From Girardinichthys multiradiatus (Eukaryota; Chordata; Actinopteri; Cyprinodontiformes; Goodeidae), in the NCBI RefSeq assembly GCF_021462225.1, contig NC_061818.1, positions 15,401,403-15,465,402 on the forward strand: a stretch of 64,000 nucleotides of DNA, written 5' to 3'. The notes beneath the pieces are model-generated. The model saw only the letters and a program-made list of their open reading frames with translations, had not been told where the DNA came from and did not search any database. This document shows, in pieces, positions 25,540-33,069 of this stretch (positions within the stretch are counted from its first letter, which is position 1; the number at the start of each line of letters is the position of its first letter). The position numbers and the translations under genes were made by a program.

Positions 25540-25815
25540 CATCTATCCATCCATTGTCTATAGCTGCTTGTCCTTGTAGGGGTGCGGGAGGGTTTTGGCT
25601 GGTGGCTATCTCCAGTCCATCCCAGGGCAACACAGAGACACACAGGATAAATATGTATGTACGCACACTCACACCTAAGGACAATTTAGAGCAAGCAATG
25701 AACCTTAACACTCATGAAGCCAGAGTACCCAAAGAAAACCCACGTATGCACTGGGAGAACATGCAAACTCCATGAAGAAAGACCCCAGGCTGGGATTAGA
25801 ACCTTGCTTCTAGTA
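25540..25815 (+). repeat. Old interspersed fish repeat
   Basis: Contains 'ccatccattgtctatagctg', 'cacagagacacacaggataa', 'cactcacacctaaggacaat' and 'gagaacatgcaaactccatg', a combination typical of a very common teleost interspersed repeat. Its class is not clear to me. It lies directly left of the Polinton insertion site. Confidence 0.6.
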
Positions 25816-25943
25816 ATTCCAAGTTTATAAGCTTTTGTTTTGTTTGTACTGTATTCACTTACGTACCTGAATCATACTTCCACAGGATCACCAGCTCAGT
25901 CTTCAAGCCAGTTACTGGTTTAAGGAGACATTGCTGGGGCTGC

Positions 25944-26163
25944 AGAGAATTTAAGTACACCCTTTCATCAAACTTTTTGACAGGTGGGTGGGACTTCCGG
26001 TGAGGGCGGGATTTCCGGTGGGGGCCATATGGGCGCCATGTGGGCAGGAGGTCACGTGGTCAAGCAGGTGGTGTGTCCAAGGGGGCGTAACAGTGGATGC
26101 TGATTGGTTGTTGTCATTAGGGGCAATACCTTAAATGAGTCAATTAAAACACAGGGGTGTGTT
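25944..26163 (+). repeat. Polinton left terminal inverted repeat
   Basis: About 220 bp. It matches the complement of 40752-40951 with scattered mismatches and an extra segment of about 19 bp around 26052-26070. It contains ETS-like 'acttccggtg' and GC-box-like 'gggcggg' motifs, and ends in the 'acacaggggtgtgtttg' motif, which recurs in degenerate form inside (around 26243). Confidence 0.93.
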
Positions 26164-26339
26164 TGTTATAAATAGAACAAGACAAATATGGTATTATCGG
26201 AAACTGTTTGGCATCAGCACCAATTAAAAATAGAGGGGGTGTGTTTGTAAGCATCGTTAAACCTTGAATAACCCAATGAAAACAATAGGGCGTGCCTTAG
26301 TGTTTACTTTAAATACAGAGATAAAACTCTGCCCTTTAC

Positions 26340-27332
26340 ATGCAGCATTCGTTGGAAAAAAAGAACACCCGTTCAACAATGGCTAGAGTTAAGAGAGTTT
26401 ATCGTCAAGCGGAGGAGAAACGCAACGCGTGCCAAGATGATGATGATGAACAAGCAACTGCATCATATACTTCCTCAACGGAGATACCTATCGGAATTCC
26501 CGTCGTGACATACTCTACCGATGATGAGGATCCAACATCAACTTCAACAACCATGGTTGAAAATCAGACCTCGGTTCGGCCAAGAGGTATGTCAGTTCTG
26601 TGCGAAACCCCAGTGACCGTCTACCAGTATTCATCCCGTGAATTGAATGCTCCTAAGAAATCAACATACTACATCTGCAGGGTACAAAGACCCCCGTTCA
26701 AGACTCTGCAGGAAGAATGGTCTTTGGAGCCATATGGCCTGGTTGGCAGCTGGGGTTATATTTTCATGTATGAAATAGGAGAGCTTTGCCTGTATCAATT
26801 GGATCAAGATGAGGTATTTAATGGATCACTGGCTCTGTGTACACTCACCCACAGCGACTGGGCTGTGTTAAAGCTTGCAATCCCGCACCTTAATGATAGC
26901 CCTGAAACAGTCTCAAGGCAGGAGAGGGAGGAAGAAGAAGAAGAAGAAAATGAACTGTCTCCTCGACCTGTAAAACGGGCGAGAATGTTTCATATACCAT
27001 CCGATGTTGAAATAGCTGAGAGAGAACCTCTCTTTAGCGCAGTGTGGGGGTCAAAAACCACAGCAAATGGCCGCTGGTCTTTTCGGGCAAGCAGACGCAG
27101 GAACAACCGGACGAGTCCCTCAGATCTGTTTGTGTTGGAGGCTTTCAATCAAGACTGCGGCGTATTCAAGACAATGCTGGCTCTGCCGTTTGAAGCTTGG
27201 GCAGAGAAGATGAGTGAAATTGGACATCGTCTTTCCGACCTTTTCCAAAAGTCACGAAGTTGGATCGATGTCATGTCAGTGAAAAAAACGCTGACGTTTC
27301 CTGTTTTACGTTTAGAACGAACCCTCTTCTGA
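26340..27332 (+). CDS. Polinton left-end ORF 1 (unknown)
   Basis: I do not recognise a family. The 330-residue product starts at the ATG at 26340 or at the in-frame ATG at 26379 (MARVKRVYRQ). Its first 85 residues are polar and low-complexity. A central folded-looking region (about 90-190, with YYICRVQRPPF and SWGYIFMYEIGELCLYQL) follows, then a Glu run, a likely nuclear localisation signal (RPVKRAR) and a basic/aromatic segment (WSFRASRRRNN). A TATA-like 'tttaaatac' lies just upstream (about 26309). First rightward gene next to the terminal repeat, a position where small DNA viruses put early regulatory genes; a nuclear regulatory role is only inferred. No LxCxE motif was found. Confidence 0.7.
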   Translation: MQHSLEKKNTRSTMARVKRVYRQAEEKRNACQDDDDEQATASYTSSTEIPIGIPVVTYSTDDEDPTSTSTTMVENQTSVRPRGMSVLCETPVTVYQYSSRELNAPKKSTYYICRVQRPPFKTLQEEWSLEPYGLVGSWGYIFMYEIGELCLYQLDQDEVFNGSLALCTLTHSDWAVLKLAIPHLNDSPETVSRQEREEEEEEENELSPRPVKRARMFHIPSDVEIAEREPLFSAVWGSKTTANGRWSFRASRRRNNRTSPSDLFVLEAFNQDCGVFKTMLALPFEAWAEKMSEIGHRLSDLFQKSRSWIDVMSVKKTLTFPVLRLERTLF

Positions 27333-27352
27333 GGACACGCCCCTTCCTATGA

Positions 27353-27361
27353 TATATATAC
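27353..27361 (+). promoter_or_regulatory. TATA box for Polinton ORF 2
   Basis: The run tatatatac lies about 20 bp after the ORF 1 stop and 42 bp before the ATG at 27403. That suits transcription starting near 27385 and favours 27403 as the ORF 2 start over the ATG at 27349, which lies upstream of the box. Confidence 0.5.
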
Positions 27362-27402
27362 GGGGGGATAACTGCAAGCTCACAGACACTGAGAATCGTA
27401 TC

Positions 27403-28152
27403 ATGAGAATGAATGGACCGACACCATACAGGGATCTCTACAACCACCGAGCAGAGATCCACTTCTCTCCTGAGCACGATGAAAGCTTCAACATTGGACC
27501 ATATCATCCGCCTTCCCCTGACCTCTTCTCACCATCCACCTCAACATCCTCATTCTCAGAGAACCACTACAGTCCTGCATCACCTACAGGATACAACATG
27601 AAATATCTACCGCTTTCTCCAGACCTCTGCTCACCATCACCGCTATTCATGACTGAGTCTGTAGACGCGAATGTCCTGCCTGAAGACATGAAGGTGGTCG
27701 TGGAGGAGGAGGTAGCCACCGGCTACTCACCCTCTACCGAAGCCCCTACACAAACCCTGGAACCGATGGAGGACCCTCAGCCTTCAGCAGAGGATGAGAG
27801 TAACCAGGAGGACGAAATTTACGGTTGGTTCTCAACCACCCTCATCAATACGGTGAAAACAGCGATACTTCATTTATTCAACATAACCTCTTTGAACTAT
27901 CTCAGAGAAACCTGCTATGGATGTATAACGAACCACCCAAGCCAGCGTCAACACCATTGCCTGGAGGTACTGGGGGAGGATTATTACCAAGTCAACTTTC
28001 AACGCATCGTACGACGACTCGTAACCCCCAAACTCATTCCTGCTATTCAGAATCTTCTGGTACTTCGAAGCATACAAGCGGATGACTTCAGAGTGAAGAC
28101 GATTGCCAAGACGGTTTTATATGAACTGAAATCGGCATCCACAGTGCAATAG
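27403..28152 (+). CDS. Polinton left-end ORF 2 with Cys/His motif (unknown)
   Basis: I do not recognise a named family. About 249 residues from ATG 27403; the frame is also open from 27349. The N-terminal half is Ser/Pro-rich and acidic with repeated SPDL/LSPDL motifs (PPSPDLFSPS, LPLSPDLCSP), resembling an activation or docking region. The C-terminal ~110 residues look folded and contain a CxxC-then-His-Cys cluster, CYGCITNHPSQRQHHC, a possible zinc site, followed by helical sequence. The cluster resembles motifs I recall from uncharacterised fish proteins, probably also Polinton-derived. Together with ORF 1 it forms the left accessory module. Function unknown. Confidence 0.7.
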   Translation: MRMNGPTPYRDLYNHRAEIHFSPEHDESFNIGPYHPPSPDLFSPSTSTSSFSENHYSPASPTGYNMKYLPLSPDLCSPSPLFMTESVDANVLPEDMKVVVEEEVATGYSPSTEAPTQTLEPMEDPQPSAEDESNQEDEIYGWFSTTLINTVKTAILHLFNITSLNYLRETCYGCITNHPSQRQHHCLEVLGEDYYQVNFQRIVRRLVTPKLIPAIQNLLVLRSIQADDFRVKTIAKTVLYELKSASTVQ

Positions 28153-28467
28153 CGCACGTTTATGATCGCATGGTCGATGAGAAACATCTCAAACAACTTA
28201 ACTCTGTTTCAGAGTGCTATGGACTGACAAACTGATCTCACATGTTTGATCACTTGTTGTTGTATCATTTTTTTTTTTTTTAGTATTCCAGTACTTTAGT
28301 TAATCTGCATTATATGATTTTTCTTCTTTTTTCTTTTTACTATTAAATACAATTAAAGTAGGAACATAGTAACCTTTCCCAAAAGTGTTGTTTAAAAAGC
28401 TAGTAGTGTTTGAATTCATCTGCATTTTATCTGATTTTGTTTTCTGGTTGTTTTTTGTTTATATTAA

Positions 28468-28502
<35 letters not shown>

Positions 28503-28571
28503 AAATCTACCCTCCTGTGTGTTTTTTCTCATTATTTAACAAGTAATCGGCAGAGTGAGCATAAGGCAGAG
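28153..28571 (+). other. Spacer before the integrase gene
   Basis: A 419-bp AT-rich spacer. It contains T-runs (28268-28281), an A-tract of about 29 bases (28470-28498) preceded by ATTAAATAAA, and two diverged copies of a 'tctgcatt...gatttt' segment (around 28301 and 28420). The integrase frame is technically open upstream through the A-tract, but that part is not plausible coding sequence. Confidence 0.5.
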
Positions 28572-29660
28572 ATGGCAGGAAGACGGCTGATGAAGAAAGT
28601 ATATTATAGCCCTTCAAATCCGGGAAGTTTTGGGGGTGTAGATAGGCTGAGGAGGGTTATGCAAGATGAAACGGGAAAGAAGGTTGCGGTTGAAAAAGTT
28701 AAAGATTTTTTATCAGGAGAAGATACCTATACTCTACATAAACCTGCAAGAATAAAGTTCCCGAGAAACAGAGTTTTTGTCACCAGACCATTGAGGCAGT
28801 TCCAGGCTGATCTCTGTGACATGCAAGCTCTGGCCATGGAAAATGATGGTTATAATTATTTATTAACAGTCATTGACATCTTTTCAAAAAGGGCGTATGT
28901 ACGAGTTTTGAAGAGGAAAACAGCCGCTGAGGTGGTAAAGGCATTTGAATCAGTTTTTACAGAAAGTCAGATCCCCAAAAAACTTCAGACTGATGCCGGT
29001 AAAGAATTTTTTAACAAGAAATTTAAAGTTTTAATGGAGAAACACGGTATTGAACATTTTGCCACAGCGAGTGAAGCAAAAGCTTCAGTGGTCAAGAGAT
29101 TTAACCGCACATTAAAAACAAGGATGTGGAGATATTTTACAGCTAACAATACCCGGCGGTACGTCGATGTACTGCAAAACCTAGCTAGAAGCTACAACCA
29201 TTCCTACCACTCCAGCATTAAAATGAGCCCTATGGAAGTGACCCCAGAAAATGCCTTTCAAGTGTTTCAGAATCTGTATGATGTCAAGTCCAACAGATAT
29301 TGCAAGGACTCAGTGACAACGTTTAAACAAGGGGATCTTGTCAGAATATCCAAGGTCCGTGGAGTGTTTGACAAAAAATACGAACAGAGTTTTACGGATG
29401 AAGTGTTTACAGTCTATGACCGGATACCCCGTTCTCCTCCTGTATACAAACTCAAAGATTTGGATGGAGAACCTATCGAGGGTTCCTTTTACGCTGAGGA
29501 ACTTCAAAAAGTAAAAATATTTAACGACAAGATGTATCAAGTGGAAAAAATATTAAAACGACGTACGGTCAAGGGAGTCAAACAGGTTTTTGTAAGCTGG
29601 AAAAACTGGCCTGAGAAATTCAACAGTTGGATCAAGTTTGATGAACTTCGAAACGTATAA
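28572..29660 (+). CDS. INT: Polinton integrase with chromodomain; catalytic Glu replaced
   Basis: A retroviral-type integrase that would insert the element's ends into host DNA in the nucleus. 362 residues from the ATG at 28572. The RNase H-fold core shows the first catalytic Asp in FQADLCDM (D80) and the second in LQTDAGKEF (D141). At the third position, 34 residues after D141 in VVKRFNRT, the residue is Lys175 (codon 29094-29096), where the DDE family has Glu. A C-terminal chromodomain follows (about 321-362; YQVEKIL and FVSWKNWPEKFNSW), which probably guides target choice by reading histone marks. The frame is otherwise intact. As read, it should be catalytically dead unless the base is a sequencing error. 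Confidence 0.93.
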   Translation: MAGRRLMKKVYYSPSNPGSFGGVDRLRRVMQDETGKKVAVEKVKDFLSGEDTYTLHKPARIKFPRNRVFVTRPLRQFQADLCDMQALAMENDGYNYLLTVIDIFSKRAYVRVLKRKTAAEVVKAFESVFTESQIPKKLQTDAGKEFFNKKFKVLMEKHGIEHFATASEAKASVVKRFNRTLKTRMWRYFTANNTRRYVDVLQNLARSYNHSYHSSIKMSPMEVTPENAFQVFQNLYDVKSNRYCKDSVTTFKQGDLVRISKVRGVFDKKYEQSFTDEVFTVYDRIPRSPPVYKLKDLDGEPIEGSFYAEELQKVKIFNDKMYQVEKILKRRTVKGVKQVFVSWKNWPEKFNSWIKFDELRNV

Positions 29661-29664
29661 AAAA
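29656..29664 (+). promoter_or_regulatory. TATA box of the minor capsid gene
   Basis: tataaaaaa overlaps the integrase stop codon (TAA at 29658-29660) and lies 35-43 bp upstream of the next ATG (29699). A very good TATA match, at the border between the enzyme gene and the capsid block. Confidence 0.6.
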
Positions 29665-29698
29665 GGTTTGCACTAAACCTCACAGTTGACACAGCATC

Positions 29699-30472
29699 AT
29701 GAACCGTCAGGTAGAGGATGATGGCTTTTACGTTACTCTTCCATCTAATGCTAGCATGGAAGTGTTTAAAAATAATACCAGTTCAAGTTTCCGTGTAAAT
29801 TTAGCTCAACATATTGATTTAGAAGGCCAATGGATGGTTGCATTAGCCGAGATTTCATACCCTCATACATGGCATAATTTACCGGATTATGATGCCTACT
29901 TTGAATGGAGGAAGGTTGGTGATGTGGAGATCAATACGCAAAGGATCAGAAGTGGCTACTATAACAGCGTTATTCAACTCGAGACAGAGATGGAAATGTT
30001 TTTCAAAAAATTGAAATCGGGTTTACGCATTAAATTCAGCAAAGTTCAAAAGAGATTTGCATTTCAAGCAAATAGTCCGTATGAAATACGCTTCTTCAGC
30101 ACTCTAGCTTATATGATGGGCGTGAAACCAGGGGAATGGATTCATGTTTCTGAACCAAAACTGGCTCCTTTTCCGGCGGATATAAAGGCTGGTTTCTATC
30201 ACCTATACTGTTACAGCGACGTGGTCAGCCCTCAAATAGTAGGCGACACTTTTGCACCTTTACTGCGGACCGTCAAAGTACAAGGCACATTCAGTGATAT
30301 GGTTACTCAGACGTTTAACCCCGCCCACTACCTTCCAGTCTCCAGAAGACATATTGAAAATATCAATATAGAAATTAAATCGGACCAAAACGTTCCTGTA
30401 AATTTCGTCTATGGAAAGACCATCATAAGACTACACTTCAGACCGGTGATATCACAACGTAGCCTGAGATAA
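29699..30472 (+). CDS. mCP: Polinton minor capsid protein (penton-like)
   Basis: 257 residues, with sequence features of the Polinton minor capsid protein, predicted in the family to be a single-jelly-roll penton at the fivefold vertices. Visible landmarks: an N-terminal FYVTLPSNASMEVF strand-like segment, WMVALAEISYPHTWHNL, a central YEIRFFSTLAYMMG, and YHLYCYSDVVSPQIVGDTFA followed by HYLPVSRRHIENINIEI near the C-terminus. This block is shared with capsid-associated proteins of other eukaryotic dsDNA viruses. It lies between INT and the pVI/pX-like gene, in the normal capsid-module order. The frame is intact from an ATG with its own TATA box. Assignment rests on family resemblance and position. 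Confidence 0.85.
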   Translation: MNRQVEDDGFYVTLPSNASMEVFKNNTSSSFRVNLAQHIDLEGQWMVALAEISYPHTWHNLPDYDAYFEWRKVGDVEINTQRIRSGYYNSVIQLETEMEMFFKKLKSGLRIKFSKVQKRFAFQANSPYEIRFFSTLAYMMGVKPGEWIHVSEPKLAPFPADIKAGFYHLYCYSDVVSPQIVGDTFAPLLRTVKVQGTFSDMVTQTFNPAHYLPVSRRHIENINIEIKSDQNVPVNFVYGKTIIRLHFRPVISQRSLR

Positions 30473-30500
30473 ATTTTATTTGTATAAACTATTCCAGAGA

Positions 30501-30512
30501 TATGTATATAAC
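30501..30512 (+). promoter_or_regulatory. Candidate TATA box of the pVI/pX-like gene
   Basis: tatgtatataac lies about 73 bp upstream of the ATG at 30585 and 29 bp after the minor capsid stop. Plausible, but the spacing leaves some choice. Confidence 0.4.
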
Positions 30513-30584
30513 CTCTAAGATTGATTGGTTATCATTCATATTACGCTGGTCATTCAACACTGCATCAAGCAGGCAAGAGAGAAC

Positions 30585-31028
30585 ATGGCACATCTAAGTC
30601 TGAGACGTGATCCAAATCGCTTTGTAAATTACTATGTAAGTCAATCAGGCGGTAATCTGCCAGGGTTTTATGGGGCCCCGGTCATGTACGGACGCGGAAT
30701 TGGATCATTATTTTCAAAATTATTCCGCTTCGTATCCCCTCTGGTTAAAAAAGGATTTGCAATTGCAAAACCCCATCTTAAAACGGCTGCATCAAATATC
30801 GCTTCGGATGTCATCGGTAGAGCCGTGAGTAAAATGAGTGGTTCTACACACATCGACGGTCAAGAAGGTTCAGGAATTATGGTTTTATCCAAAAGACCCA
30901 GAACAAGACCCCCTGGTGATCGTTTAAGGACGGTTAAAAAACAACGACAAACGCGAAAAAGGAGATCAGTCGCAGCTGACAAACGAAGAGGAAGGAAGTC
31001 ATCCGCAAGTTTTGATATATTTAAATAA
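30585..31028 (+). CDS. Polinton pVI/pX-like virion protein (amphipathic plus basic)
   Basis: 147 residues from ATG 30585 (MAHLSLRRDP...); the ATG at 30525 is less likely. The N-terminus, RRDPNRFVNYYVSQSGG, is followed by a Gly-rich turn and a long amphipathic stretch (about 38-84, GIGSLFSKLFRFVSPLVKKG onward) like a membrane-active peptide. The tail (98-147) is very basic (RPRTRPP, KKQRQTRKRRS, KRRGRKS), suited to DNA binding. Possible adenain-type sites after QSGG (23) and within QEGSG (93-97) would release these parts, as with adenovirus pVI and pX. The stop overlaps the major capsid ATG as TAATG. Role in endosome escape and genome packing is inferred from those parallels. Confidence 0.8.
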   Translation: MAHLSLRRDPNRFVNYYVSQSGGNLPGFYGAPVMYGRGIGSLFSKLFRFVSPLVKKGFAIAKPHLKTAASNIASDVIGRAVSKMSGSTHIDGQEGSGIMVLSKRPRTRPPGDRLRTVKKQRQTRKRRSVAADKRRGRKSSASFDIFK

Positions 31029-32335
31029 TGGCTCTTTTACATAACAAATCATCAGAGTGCACGCTGGCAGAGTTGGACTTATTTTCTGCCCCGATGACGC
31101 AGCTATCGATCGAAGATAAAATTTACACCGAGATCCAGCCTTTATCAGCAATCACTGATGGAGGGCCGATCGAGTTTTTCATTCCGGGAGATGGAGAAAA
31201 GTATCTGGATCTCAACGATACACTGTTGCATCTCAGAGTGAAAATTACTAACGAGAATGGAACAAACCTGCCAGATGATGCACCTGTAGGGCTCATCAAC
31301 TACCCGTTAAACACCATCTTCAGTCAGTGTGACGTCACTCTCGGAGATCGAATGATTTCACAATCCAGCGCTACACATCCATATAGAGCCATGATTGAGA
31401 CATTGTTAAACTTTTCTGAGAATTCTTTAAAAACCCAGTTTAGCTCCGGTCTTTTTTATAAAGACACTGCAGGTGCTCTGAACTCTATTGTTACAACTAA
31501 CGGCCCTAACCAAGGTCTTAACAGCAGAGCAGGCTTTACGGCAAATTCCAGGGAGGTACATCTCCTAGGCCCCCTGCATGCAGACATATTTTTCTGCGAG
31601 AGACTTCTTTTAAACTCTGTTGACCTTAAAATTAAACTTACAAGAGCCAACGATGCCTTTTGTCTCATGGCCGCAAGAGACTCCACTTACAAACTCAGGA
31701 TATTAGGAGCATCTCTTTTTATCAAAAAAGTTACTGTCTCTCCAGCTGTACGACTGGGGCACGCTTCAGCTTTAATGAAAGCAAATGCTCTGTATCCACT
31801 TTCACGTGTGAATGTAAAAACATATTCCATCCCTGAAAATTCAAGGGTATGCAACCAAGAGAATCTTTTCTTAGGCATCTTTCCCAAGTATGTGGTGATT
31901 GCGTTACTGGATCATGACGCTTTTACAGGAACACGCAATCTCAATCCGTTTGACTTTAATCATTTTGATATGGAATATTTAGCTTTGTGTAAGGATGGCA
32001 GACAAATTCCTGCTAAAGCCTTCCAGCCAAATTTTAACCAAGGTCATTCAGTGAGAGAGTATTACAACTTGTTTACGGCTACAGGACGACATCTAAAAGA
32101 TCTTCCACTGAGTATATCACGTCAGGAATTTAATCAAGGATACTCTCTATTCACATTTAATCTTAACCCGGGTGAGGACACAGATGCTCTATCTCCAGTT
32201 TCCAGTGGGAATTTAAGATTGGAAATGCGCTGCAGAAACCCGTTGCCATATACCACCACGCTGATCATCTACGCTTGTTATGATTCTATTTTAGAGATTG
32301 ATTCAAAGAGGCGTGTGCTGGTGGATTATTATTAA
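31028..32335 (+). CDS. MCP: Polinton major capsid protein (double jelly roll)
   Basis: 435 residues, hexon-like trimer-forming capsid protein of the Polinton/adintovirus lineage. Landmarks: an N-terminal ELDLFSAPMTQLSIED segment, the strongly conserved-looking IEFFIPGDGEKYLDLNDTLL, LINYPLNTIFSQCDVTLGD, then HPYRAMIETLLNFS, and in the second half FFCERLLLNSVDLKIKLTRA and LFIKKVTVSPAV. The C-terminus reads LPYTTTLIIYACYDSILEID. The length fits the small major capsid proteins of this lineage. The frame is uninterrupted. It starts inside the stop of the preceding gene (TAATG, 31026-31030), so its own promoter or translational coupling must be involved. The protease start follows 11 bp after its stop. 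Confidence 0.92.
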   Translation: MALLHNKSSECTLAELDLFSAPMTQLSIEDKIYTEIQPLSAITDGGPIEFFIPGDGEKYLDLNDTLLHLRVKITNENGTNLPDDAPVGLINYPLNTIFSQCDVTLGDRMISQSSATHPYRAMIETLLNFSENSLKTQFSSGLFYKDTAGALNSIVTTNGPNQGLNSRAGFTANSREVHLLGPLHADIFFCERLLLNSVDLKIKLTRANDAFCLMAARDSTYKLRILGASLFIKKVTVSPAVRLGHASALMKANALYPLSRVNVKTYSIPENSRVCNQENLFLGIFPKYVVIALLDHDAFTGTRNLNPFDFNHFDMEYLALCKDGRQIPAKAFQPNFNQGHSVREYYNLFTATGRHLKDLPLSISRQEFNQGYSLFTFNLNPGEDTDALSPVSSGNLRLEMRCRNPLPYTTTLIIYACYDSILEIDSKRRVLVDYY

Positions 32336-32346
32336 TCTAATCAGGC

Positions 32347-32887
32347 ATGAATAATCATGAAATTGAGAGCCTGATGCGTCATCTGCTGGGAGATTTGTTT
32401 TGCGGTGTGGCCGTGCGACCAGCTGCCGCTGCTAGCTGACAAATTCCCAGGGCCGGCCTACTTTATCGTGAATACACATCCTTCACACATGCCGGGGGAA
32501 CACTGGCTAGCTCTGACATTGGATGAGAATGGTCAATCCAGCTTTTTTGACTCTTATGGATTCTCTCCGGATTTCGAGTTCTACCCGTCAAGCATCGTAA
32601 CATTTTTAGAAGACAGATCCTCAAAAATATTGTATCATAATAATCAGCTTCAAAACACTCTGTCCACTGTGTGCGGTCACCATTGCATTTTTTATCTATG
32701 TCATAGAGCGTGCGGATTATCAATGCAGCAAGTGTTGTCGAAATACACCGGAGATGTGATTAAGAATGATTTAATGGTATCTAACTTTGTGAAAAAATAT
32801 CAGAAATGTGTCATTAATCAAAGTTGTACATTTTATACTCACGGAACATGCTCTTTGGAGATGTTTCTGGATTGTTATGGAATTTAA
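32347..32887 (+). pseudogene. PRO: Polinton adenain-like cysteine protease, frameshifted
   Basis: The maturation protease that trims capsid proteins in related viruses. The ATG at 32347 opens a frame (MNNHEIESLMRHLLGDL...) that runs into the conserved start of the enzyme, but the rest (WPCDQLPLLADKFPG onward) continues in the next frame from about 32405. The break lies in or beside the short 'ggtgtggcc' stretch at about 32404-32412, consistent with a 1-nt gain or 2-nt loss. No ATG opens the second frame between its stop at 32372 and the break. The triad region is otherwise intact: His in GEHWLAL, Asp in FFDSYG, Cys in TVCGHHC. It lies 11 bp after the capsid gene. Probably non-functional, unless frameshifting or a sequence error explains the break. 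Confidence 0.85.
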
Positions 32888-33010
32888 AATGTCTTATTTT
32901 TTTTTCATTGTTTGTTTTTTTTTTTTCTTCTTATGATTTAATATTTGTGTAATGATATCATATGTTAGTGTGTGAAGTAGAGAACGAAGTTAGACTTGAA
33001 AAATATAATC

Positions 33011-33032
33011 AATAAATATTTTATTGAATAAA
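33011..33032. terminator. Shared two-way polyadenylation site of the Polinton
   Basis: Between the converging protease and 276-aa genes. On the plus strand AATAAA occurs at 33011-33016 and 33027-33032; on the minus strand AATAAA is the complement of tttatt at 33020-33025. All lie within 22 bp, so one compact region could end transcripts from both gene arms. Confidence 0.6.
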
Positions 33033-33069
33033 AGAAATAGACTACATGTTTCATTTTTCTTATAACGGT

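Noticed and set aside
27349..27402. Earlier ATG for Polinton ORF 2
   Set aside because: It lies upstream of the TATA box that best explains the transcript, so it would probably not be included in the mRNA; 27403 is preferred.
26340..28152. LxCxE retinoblastoma-binding motif in the left-arm ORFs
   Set aside because: I looked because related viruses can carry it; near-misses (VLCET, HHCLE) do not fit the spacing.
28410..28571. N-terminal extension of the integrase frame through the A-tract
   Set aside because: It would encode a poly-Lys run from a 29-base A-tract; the ATG at 28572 gives a normal family start.
32405..32407. GTG as the protease start
   Set aside because: Non-AUG initiation is unlikely here, and an ATG 11 bp after the capsid gene opens a better N-terminus in the adjacent frame, so a frameshift is the simpler reading.
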